Shown: positions 1-4,777 of the stretch, in pieces | Layout: each line of letters starts with the position of its first letter | Position numbering within the stretch: the stretch's first letter is position 1 | Origin: DASYAN01 sp036501345 | GTDB taxonomy: Bacteria > Chloroflexota > Ktedonobacteria > Ktedonobacterales > Ktedonobacteraceae | NCBI GenBank assembly: GCA_036501345.1 | Contig: DASYAN010000012.1 | Location: 1-5,743 of the forward strand | Reading direction: 5' to 3' | Length of the DNA: 5,743 nucleotides | Notes under the pieces: generated by a model | Seen by the model: only the letters and a program-made list of their open reading frames with translations | The model's database searches: none | Told to the model about the DNA's origin: nothing | Translations under genes and position numbers: made by a program

Positions 1-426
1 CTCCAGGTCACTTCCAGCCTTGCTCTTGAACTGTGTCATACGGTTCAGCCAGCCCATTGGAGTGAAACAATTGAGTATCCAACTCATTTCGGCATGCTGG
101 TGAACATGTGACTGAACGAAGAGTTTGCAATAGCGTGTGTCCAGTCCACATGCCAGATATAGTGCTGCTAGCTTACGAGTATTTGTCTGCAGCTCTTTAG
201 GATCAATAGGTAGTGTGATAGCGTGTAGATCAACGATGCAAAAAATGTTATCAAACTCGGTCTGTGCGTTGGCCCAGTTGCGTATAGCTCCTAGATAGTT
301 GCCAATGTGAATATTGCCTGTAGGCTGCACACCTGAAAAGACGCGTTTTTTGGCCTGTGGTTTGGATGCTGTATTTGCTTTTTCGCTCACAACAGGTTTT
401 ACTTGATTATCTGCCCCGATCACCAT
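1..426 (-). CDS. trpS: Tryptophanyl-tRNA synthetase, N-terminal part (runs off left edge)
   Basis: This class I aminoacyl-tRNA synthetase charges tRNA-Trp with tryptophan in the cytoplasm. The 142 visible residues contain the family's opening VFSGVQPTGNIHIGNYLGA (about 29-47), whose HIGN at 40-43 is the class I HIGH signature for ATP binding. It is followed by NIFCIVDLHAIT and a FVQSHVHQHAEMSWILNCF stretch typical of TrpRS. The KMSKS loop and the anticodon-binding part lie outside the window. The ATG at 426 is chosen because GGAGG stands 9 bases upstream. This gives about 23 more N-terminal residues, polar and lysine-rich, than the compact TrpRS of E. coli, which begins just before its FSG motif. 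The gene is alone behind a Trp-specific T-box leader, so expression should rise when uncharged tRNA-Trp accumulates. Identification is secure. Confidence 0.96.
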   Translation of the reverse strand, partial: MVIGADNQVKPVVSEKANTASKPQAKKRVFSGVQPTGNIHIGNYLGAIRNWANAQTEFDNIFCIVDLHAITLPIDPKELQTNTRKLAALYLACGLDTRYCKLFVQSHVHQHAEMSWILNCFTPMGWLNRMTQFKSKAGSDLE

Positions 427-435
427 TATGCTTTT

Positions 436-440
436 CCTCC
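436..440 (-). promoter_or_regulatory. Shine-Dalgarno of trpS
   Basis: The minus strand reads GGAGG, 9 bases before the ATG at 426. It supports the longer start of trpS over internal starts nearer the FSG motif. It lies just downstream of the T-box terminator, so it is transcribed only when the leader reads through. Confidence 0.8.
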
Positions 441-484
441 AATATTATGAGTAATGTTCATAAGACAAAAGCTACAAAAAGGCA

Positions 485-877
485 ATAAAAAACGCCTCTC
501 GCCTTCAAGGACGAGAAGCGTGATTTCGCTTTCGTGGTACCACCTTGCTTCAGACTATCTGCCTTTTAATTTGTTGTAAGTATCGCTATGACTCAGCAGA
601 TAATCCCTCTTGCCGGATACGAGCTCTTCTGTTCCGTGTCACCTTTTTTATTGTCTCGGAAACAGCAGGCTGATATCCTGTCCTCGATAACGGGGGACAT
701 ACCGAAAGAGTCCTACTAGTTCGATACGATGTACATCGTAAAGGGAACGTTTGCTCTTTAGCTTACAGGCCCATTCCATAGTAATAGCGGTATCGGTTTC
801 CAGCAATCCCGACTCTCTGTGACTGCATAGTGCTATGTACTCTTCCTGTGCATTGCTTCAATATACTTTTGTACTTG
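485..877 (-). promoter_or_regulatory. T-box riboswitch leader of trpS, tryptophan specifier
   Basis: This transcribed leader senses uncharged tRNA-Trp and controls transcription into trpS. Read on the minus strand, Stem I is closed by ACAGG (849-845) with CCTGT (769-765). The 5' strand carries the AGTA S-turn shortly after the closing helix. The 3' strand carries GAA followed by the specifier codon TGG (773-771), which is the Trp codon and is followed by a purine, as is usual. The T-box is AAGGTGGTACCACG (546-533). An antiterminator can form from AAGG (546-543) with CCTT (510-507) and ACGA (535-532) with TCGT (514-511). These enclose the canonical 7-base bulge TGGTACC that binds the tRNA acceptor end. 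The same TCGTC strand is used by the terminator, so the two folds exclude each other. The 5' end is inferred from the promoter. Confidence 0.93.
487..520 (-). terminator. Intrinsic terminator of the trpS T-box
   Basis: On the minus strand an 11-bp stem, CGCTTCTCGTC with GGCGAGAGGCG and loop CTTGAA, is followed directly by six T. The stem includes a few G-T pairs. Its 5' arm shares bases with the antiterminator, so it should form when charged or no tRNA-Trp is bound and stop transcription about 60 bases before trpS. Confidence 0.92.
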
Positions 878-883
878 CTATCA

Positions 884-912
884 AGTATAGGCAGGATTGT
901 TGGCGGTGTCAA
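884..912 (-). promoter_or_regulatory. Sigma-70-type promoter of the T-box/trpS transcript
   Basis: The minus strand has a perfect -35 box TTGACA (912-907), a spacer of exactly 17 bases and a -10 box TATACT (889-884). Transcription would start near 877, about 30 bases before the first strand of Stem I, which fits the T-box architecture. Confidence 0.88.
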
Positions 913-928
913 GTAGCACATTGAGCAA

Positions 929-945
929 AAGCGATTGACTCGCTT
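929..945 (-). terminator. Weak hairpin, possible terminator after the lytic transglycosylase gene
   Basis: The minus strand reads AAGCGA GTCAA TCGCTT and continues with two more T. The stem is 6 bp and the T tract is short, so it would be weak as a terminator. It sits about 205 bases after the end of the transglycosylase gene and just ahead of the trpS promoter, the place where insulation would be useful. Nothing else supportable was seen between 913 and 1149. Confidence 0.25.
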
Positions 946-1149
946 GCTGCTGGACAGTCTCCCCGAGAACCAGCAATGCGAAATGCAAGGAAAAGAAGCT
1001 ATCAGCGACTTTTCTCGTATATGCCAATTTGAAAGCAAATATTCGTATTATCGCTTTAAGTCTATTAGGCTCGTTCTGTGTTGAATGAGTAGGGAGAGAA
1101 GACCAAAAGGCAAGAAAATATCTCATGCTTGATGGAAATGCAGGGATAA

Positions 1150-1977
1150 TTAGTATCGCTGCATTAATGCCTGGACACTACGAACATAGGACCAGTTAGA
1201 AATACCCTGATGGGTGACGCTCCATCCTCCTTGATTATAAGCACTGATGACCTTTGTTTGGTTGCCATGGAAACCTTGCCAGAGTGAGTGTAGATAGATG
1301 GCTCCAAGCTCGATATTATCCTGAAGCTTATAAGGATCGTAGTGTCCCCTTACTTGCCTATTTAATCCCTGTGCAGTGGATGGCATAATCTGCATGGTTC
1401 CAATACCGCCGTCATGGGCAATTACATGCTGATTCCAGCCACTCTCTTGCCAGGCAATTGCCATCAGAAGATTGGCTGGTAATCCGTGACGTGCGGCTGT
1501 CTGTCGCAGTAATGAAGCGACTTGCGATGGTGATGACTGTTCTAGCGCGTTATAAGCGAAACTGCGGACACTTCCATTGGGTAGTAGACCGCTAGCTGTG
1601 CCTCCTGAGCGATGGTTGGCAATGGTAGGGATGCATAGGCGCTGACCTATGAAAATTCGGTTGATGTTGGTGATGTGGTTGACGTGAGCAAGGCTCTTGG
1701 CACTGCTGTGATAGTTGTGGGAAATACGTCCCAGGCTATTGCCTGTAAGAACCGTGTACCATTCACAGACTTTTCCTGGCCCTGGATTAGCTCCATAGGC
1801 ATCGGCTTGGACTAAAATGATAGCCCAAGTACCAAGTGATAGTAGTGTGATCAATGCAAGGAGCATTGCCTGATGATAGATTGAGAAGCGTGAGGAGGAA
1901 CTCCATCCCTCTCTCAGAAAAGAGATGAGACCTCTCATGGCTCGTATCATGAAATTGTTCATTGGTACGTTTTTCAT
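1150..1977 (-). CDS. Membrane-anchored LysM-SLT lytic transglycosylase
   Basis: This predicted peptidoglycan-cleaving enzyme has 275 residues. Residues 36-58 form a hydrophobic segment after a basic N-terminus (signal anchor or uncleaved signal), so the rest should face outward. A single LysM peptidoglycan-binding domain lies at about 71-117 (CEWYTVLTGNSL at its start, FIGQRLCIP at its end). Cys71 and Cys115 bracket it and could form a disulphide. After a Gly/Ser/Asn-rich linker, an SLT-type transglycosylase fold covers about 150-275: AIAWQESGWN with the catalytic Glu at 178, GIGTMQIMPSTA (191-202) and AYNQGG (246-251). It would cleave the MurNAc-GlcNAc bond without hydrolysis, giving 1,6-anhydro ends. 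The ATG at 1977 has AGAGG 9 bases upstream; an in-frame ATG five codons later is less well placed. The exact role (cell-wall remodelling, sporulation or secretion) is not shown by the sequence. Confidence 0.9.
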   Translation of the reverse strand: MKNVPMNNFMIRAMRGLISFLREGWSSSSRFSIYHQAMLLALITLLSLGTWAIILVQADAYGANPGPGKVCEWYTVLTGNSLGRISHNYHSSAKSLAHVNHITNINRIFIGQRLCIPTIANHRSGGTASGLLPNGSVRSFAYNALEQSSPSQVASLLRQTAARHGLPANLLMAIAWQESGWNQHVIAHDGGIGTMQIMPSTAQGLNRQVRGHYDPYKLQDNIELGAIYLHSLWQGFHGNQTKVISAYNQGGWSVTHQGISNWSYVRSVQALMQRY

Positions 1978-2107
1978 TCATTCTTTCCTCTCTTTTCTTA
2001 CTATATTCTTGTGCTAAATCAGCATATAGATATGGAGCGGTAGTAGAAAGCTGATAAATATGGGTTGTCTGATAAGCGCAGAGGGTGGTATCTAGTTTCT
2101 AGTTATG

Positions 2108-2137
2108 TTGACAGATATGGACAGTCTATGGTAAAAT
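2108..2137 (+). promoter_or_regulatory. Promoter of IS607 tnpA, predicted leaderless transcript
   Basis: The boxes are TTGACA (2108-2113), an 18-base spacer and TAAAAT (2132-2137). The seventh base after the -10 box is the A of the tnpA ATG (2144), so transcription should begin at or within a base of the start codon. No Shine-Dalgarno sequence precedes that ATG, consistent with leaderless translation. Confidence 0.75.
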
Positions 2138-2143
2138 GTAGAC

Positions 2144-2755
2144 ATGAAATTGAGTCAGTATGCGAAAAAAATGGGTATAAGTTACAAGACCGCTTGGAGA
2201 TGGTATAGGGCTGGTCAACTTGATGCCTATCAAACGTCAACTGGGACGGTTATCGTTCGTGACTCTCAAGAAGAAAAGCCGACAACCGGAAGAGTTGCCT
2301 TGTACGCTCGAGTCTCTTCTGCTGATCAGAAGACCGATTTAGGATGTCAACTTGAAAGGTTGCGAGAGTACGCTCTTGCCCATGGCTATCAAGTTGCAAA
2401 GGAAGTGAGCGAGATTGCCTCTGGCCTCAATGATCACAGGCCAAAACTTACCAAATTGCTGGGAGATACCAGTATCGGGATTATCGTCATTGAGCATCGC
2501 GATCGGCTCACGCGATTCGGGTTTAACTATATTGATCAGCTGTTAGCTGTCCAAGGACGCACCCTTGAGGTGATTTTTCCATCTGATACGGACAATGATC
2601 TGGTAGATGATTTTGTGGCTCTCATCACCAGTCTGGCTGCTCGGATCTACGGACGCAGCAATAGCAAACGTCGTGCCGAGCAAGTAAAAAAATGTATTGA
2701 GTGCGCTATGCAAGAGGAGATCAACGATGAAGAGAGTACGCGGGTACAAGACTGA
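2144..2755 (+). CDS. tnpA: IS607-family serine recombinase transposase TnpA
   Basis: This serine-type transposase cuts and rejoins the IS ends. It has 203 residues. Residues 1-45 form a MerR-like winged HTH (KLSQYAKKMGISYKTAWRWY, then the GQLDAYQTSTGTVIV wing) that recognises DNA. The resolvase catalytic domain follows from about 50: YARVSSADQKTDLGCQ (54-69) holds the predicted nucleophile Ser58 and Arg56, and HRDRLTRFG (118-126) holds Asp120, Arg121 and Arg124, matching the D-R-x-x-R cluster of gamma-delta resolvase. Having the DNA-binding domain N-terminal to the catalytic domain is the IS607 order. The C-terminal helix (about 160-190) is basic and should support oligomerisation. The gene overlaps tnpB by 29 bases. 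All catalytic residues look intact, so it may be active. Confidence 0.94.
   Translation: MKLSQYAKKMGISYKTAWRWYRAGQLDAYQTSTGTVIVRDSQEEKPTTGRVALYARVSSADQKTDLGCQLERLREYALAHGYQVAKEVSEIASGLNDHRPKLTKLLGDTSIGIIVIEHRDRLTRFGFNYIDQLLAVQGRTLEVIFPSDTDNDLVDDFVALITSLAARIYGRSNSKRRAEQVKKCIECAMQEEINDEESTRVQD
2714..2719 (+). promoter_or_regulatory. Shine-Dalgarno that sets the tnpB start
   Basis: GAGGAG stands 7 bases before the ATG at 2727, inside the last codons of tnpA. It favours that ATG over the in-frame TTG 30 bases earlier, which has no such site. The overlap suggests tnpB translation is coupled to tnpA. Confidence 0.75.
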
Positions 2756-3875
2756 ACTGGACTTGAATAATGCTCAGCGTACTGCCTGTCTCAAACATGC
2801 TGGTGCTGCTCGCTTCGCTTACAACTGGGGACTGCGAAGGTATCAGCAAGAGTATGCATCTCTTCATCGAACCCCTAGTGCGATAAGCTTGCACAAAGAG
2901 CTCAATGCTCTCAAGAAGACCGACTTTCCTTGGATGTATGATGTGTCCAAATGTGCTATGCAAGAGGCTTTTCGTGATCTTGAAAAGGCGTTCAAACACT
3001 TCTTTGGCAAATGCCAACTCAGAAAAATGGGACAATGGAAAGGTAAGCTTGGCTATCCCAAGTTCAAGACAAAGAAGAAAGGTCTTGGCAGTTTTCGTCT
3101 CACAGGCACGATCCATGTGACCGACAAAGCTGTTCAGCTGCCACGGCTTGGCAAGGTGCGCCTGAAAGAAAAGGGCAAGAAGAAGTATATCCCCACATCG
3201 GGCATCAAGATCCTATCTGCAACAGTCTCTGAGCAGGCTGGTCACTGGTATGTTTCTGTTCAGGTGGAAGAAGAAGTCTCTGATGCACTTGCGGCTTCTG
3301 GTCAAGCCATGGGAGTAGATTTCGGGATCAAGGCGCTTGCCACTTGCTCTGATGGCACAACGATTGAGAATCCTAAAGTACTGAGGAACCATCTCAAGAA
3401 GCTCAAAAGATTAGGTCGTCAGCATTCTCGCAAAACCAAAGGTGGAAAGAACCGCAAGAAAGCCGTCCGGAAACTGGCATGTTTGCATGCGAGAATAGCC
3501 CATATCAGGTCCGATGCACTGCACAAAGCGACTGCTCAGATTGTGGCGAAAACCAAGCCATGTCAAGAGCGACCTGCATGTATTGTGATTGAAGATCTCA
3601 ATGTGGCTGGCATGCTCAAGAATCGGAAGCTGAGTCGTGCCATAGCAGACGTTGGGTTTGCTGAATTGAGGCGACAGCTTGAGTACAAGGCAAGTCTGGC
3701 CGGATCAGCGAGCAAAGTGGTCAGTCGGTGGTACCCATCTAGCAAGACCTGCTCAAACTGTGAGTGGGTAGACGAAGAACAAACCCTTGCTGACCGTGTC
3801 TTTCTTTGCCAAGAGTGTGGATTGGTTCTTGATCGAGATTTGAATGCTGCTTTCAATTTGGCAGCAATGGCATAA
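2727..3875 (+). CDS. tnpB: TnpB, RNA-guided transposon endonuclease (IS607-associated), intact
   Basis: TnpB is the ancestor-like relative of Cas12. With an omega RNA made from the 3' end of its own transcript it cuts DNA matching the flank of the element, which helps the IS persist after excision. The protein has 382 residues. The N-terminus is the usual TnpB wedge/REC start (RGYKTELDLNNAQRTACLKHAGAARFAYNWG, about 5-35, split here only by description). RuvC-I is MGVDFGIKALATCSDG with Asp198, and RuvC-II is IVIEDLNVAGM with Glu289. A four-Cys zinc ribbon is formed by C342, C345, C361 and C364, and RuvC-III is LDRDLNAAFNL with the DRD Asp residues at 369-371. Every expected catalytic residue is present and the length is normal. 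It is expressed with tnpA, and the guide scaffold begins at its stop codon. Confidence 0.95.
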   Translation: MKRVRGYKTELDLNNAQRTACLKHAGAARFAYNWGLRRYQQEYASLHRTPSAISLHKELNALKKTDFPWMYDVSKCAMQEAFRDLEKAFKHFFGKCQLRKMGQWKGKLGYPKFKTKKKGLGSFRLTGTIHVTDKAVQLPRLGKVRLKEKGKKKYIPTSGIKILSATVSEQAGHWYVSVQVEEEVSDALAASGQAMGVDFGIKALATCSDGTTIENPKVLRNHLKKLKRLGRQHSRKTKGGKNRKKAVRKLACLHARIAHIRSDALHKATAQIVAKTKPCQERPACIVIEDLNVAGMLKNRKLSRAIADVGFAELRRQLEYKASLAGSASKVVSRWYPSSKTCSNCEWVDEEQTLADRVFLCQECGLVLDRDLNAAFNLAAMA

Positions 3876-3879
3876 CCAA

Positions 3880-3978
3880 TTTGTACCGTGAGTTACACGG
3901 GAACACAAAGCCTGTGGACAGAGCAGCTCTGGCTTTCTCGAAAGAGATCGTGAAACTGCTCTGGAGGAAGCAGGAACC
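3880..3978 (+). ncRNA. Omega RNA (reRNA) scaffold of the IS607 TnpB
   Basis: The 3' end of tnpB plus this stretch should form the guide RNA bound by TnpB. Seen directly: a 5-bp hairpin CCGTG/CACGG (3886-3900); a 6-bp helix AAAGCC (3907-3912) with GGCTTT (3931-3936); an 8-bp helix CAGAGCAG (3919-3926) with CTGCTCTG (3956-3963), whose first strand lies in the loop of the 6-bp helix, giving an H-type pseudoknot; and between them a small GAAA-loop hairpin (3936-3947). The stretch ends in GTGAAACTGCTCTGGAGGAAGCAGGAACC-like sequence (3950-3978), a pattern familiar from IS605/IS607 right ends. The 5' end, probably inside tnpB, is unknown. The guide would be the flank that follows, starting near 3975-3980. 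Confidence 0.75.
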
Positions 3979-4004
3979 AGACATCAAGTATGGCGTGTCC
4001 CTAT

Positions 4005-4034
4005 TTGTCTCAGTTCTGGATAACGGAGTATCAT
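4005..4034 (+). promoter_or_regulatory. Possible promoter of the epimerase gene
   Basis: TTGTCT (4005-4010), an 18-base spacer and TATCAT (4029-4034) lie about 40 bases ahead of the epimerase start. Both boxes are imperfect. The position just outside the IS607 right end means it could be native and was left intact by the insertion. Confidence 0.35.
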
Positions 4035-4060
4035 TAGCATAGCGCTATCGTTCCAAGGCG

Positions 4061-4070
4061 GAAGGGAAGG
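4061..4070 (+). promoter_or_regulatory. Shine-Dalgarno of the epimerase gene
   Basis: GAAGGGAAGG ends 5 bases before the ATG at 4076. It supports this start, which also places the Rossmann strand right at the N-terminus as usual for the family. Confidence 0.65.
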
Positions 4071-4075
4071 TTATC

Positions 4076-4372
4076 ATGATTCTGATCACTGGCGCAACAG
4101 GCTACATTGGATGTCATCTGGTATCTCGCTTGGTTGCTCGGGGTGATCGACCGCGCTGCTTAGTGCGTAATATTGACCGTGCAACGCAGATTTTACCTGC
4201 TGACGAAGTAGATCTTGTACTGGGAGATACAATCAAGCCAGATTCGCTAACCGCAACTGTCCGGGGCATAGATACGATTGTTCACGCAGCATTTATTACA
4301 GCTGACCGCAAGGAAGTTCCAGGGACTTCTTATGAAGAGACGAACGTGACAGGTACTCAAGCATCTCATTAA
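4076..4372 (+). pseudogene. NAD(P)-dependent epimerase/dehydratase (extended SDR), 3'-truncated by an IS
   Basis: Ninety-eight residues remain of a protein that normally has around 300. ILITGATGYIGCHLVSRLV at the start is the dinucleotide-binding Rossmann motif, with TGATGYIG at 5-12. CLVRN (28-32) follows strand 2, LVLGDTIKPDSL (48-59) carries the Asp that packs on the adenine, and DTIVHAAFI (66-74) is strand 4. The NVTGTQ at 90-95 is where the family continues with a conserved Asn-Leu helix, but here the reading frame runs into foreign sequence (ASH, then stop). The Tyr-x-x-x-Lys catalytic pair and the substrate domain are therefore missing, so the product should be inactive. The break coincides with the left end of the second IS; the lost part may lie beyond the right edge of the window. 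The substrate cannot be told from this half. Confidence 0.88.
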
Positions 4373-4373
4373 C

Positions 4374-4388
4374 GAAAGGCACGCTTTC
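4374..4388. repeat. Subterminal hairpin at the left end of the IS605-type element
   Basis: GAAAG, loop GCACG, CTTTC form a perfect 5-bp stem a few bases outside the tnpA stop codon and about 14 bases from the inferred tip. Elements of this family carry such hairpins near each end, recognised as single-stranded DNA by TnpA. The assignment rests on position and form only. Confidence 0.5.
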
Positions 4389-4390
4389 TG

Positions 4391-4777
4391 TTACTTTCCT
4401 TGGCACTCCATAATGTAGCGGCGAATGACCTCTGCTGATACACTCCCGGCAGTGCCAACATAATAGCTGCTAGACCACAAATGCTCTTTCCCACACAGTT
4501 TCCCCAGATGTGGGAACTTCTCTCGCAGGTACCGCGATGTGTACCCTTTAAGCAGTCCTGCAATCGTTGAAGGACTGAGCCGTGGAGGAGCACTCACAAA
4601 CACATGGACATGATCCATATCAGTTTCTAGTGCAAGAAGCGTCAAATCGTGCTGCAGACAGCATTGTGCAATCAGTTTTTTCGTTTCTGCTTCAACTCCT
4701 CCAATGTGAGACTCATAAGCAAGCCAGAATGGATCATGCCAAATGGCCGGGCGCAATGAATTGCAAAAGGCAACCAA
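4391..4777 (-). pseudogene. tnpA: IS200/IS605 transposase TnpA (Y1, HUH), 5'-truncated
   Basis: This single-strand DNA transposase cuts and joins IS ends through a tyrosine. In the 128-residue open frame, residues from about 25 (IGGVEAETKKLI) onward match the family. MDHVHVFVSAPPRLSPS (54-70) contains the HUH motif H56-V57-H58, STIAGLLKGYTSRYL follows, then HLWSSSYYVGTAGSVSAEVIRRYIMECQGK (split in my reading at 99-128) with the likely catalytic Tyr121. The Tyr-to-Gln distance is five residues, one more than in IS608 (Tyr127, Gln131). The first 20 or so residues do not resemble the usual first strand (YHIVWCPKYRR-like). They are antisense to the start of the divergent tnpB. The only upstream initiation codon is a TTG at 4777 with no Shine-Dalgarno sequence. 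I read it as a damaged gene; translation from the weak TTG cannot be ruled out. Confidence 0.82.

Larger units (their letters stand above)
2090..3980 (+). mobile_element. IS607-family insertion sequence (tnpA-tnpB-omega RNA)
   Basis: The element consists of a MerR-type-HTH serine recombinase, an overlapping tnpB and a downstream guide-RNA scaffold, the standard IS607 layout. IS607 elements have no terminal inverted repeats and insert at short GG-type cores, so the ends cannot be fixed by eye. The left end must lie between the transglycosylase upstream region and the tnpA promoter (about 2050-2107). The right end should lie soon after the scaffold motif GAAGCAGGAACC (3967-3978). Stated boundaries are approximate. 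The element sits between the transglycosylase gene and the epimerase remnant, without visibly breaking either. Confidence 0.82.

Noticed and set aside
763..1126. Two minus-strand open frames of 91 and 81 codons between trpS and the transglycosylase
   Set aside because: They overlap the T-box Stem I and its promoter, have no family resemblance or convincing Shine-Dalgarno sequence, and are explained by the regulatory leader.
1978..2060. Minus-strand promoter for the lytic transglycosylase gene
   Set aside because: A TATAGT at about 2000-2005 could be a -10 box, but no acceptable -35 box lies 16-18 bases upstream, so I do not call it.
2697..2726. Earlier TTG start for the IS607 tnpB
   Set aside because: No Shine-Dalgarno sequence precedes it, and the usual TnpB N-terminus begins at the ATG 2727, which has GAGGAG at the right distance.
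2705..2967. Exact 13-base direct repeat GCTATGCAAGAGG (2705-2717 and 2955-2967)
   Set aside because: Both copies are coding (CAMQE in TnpA and in TnpB), and one such match is not surprising in a window of this size. No conserved spacing or function is visible.
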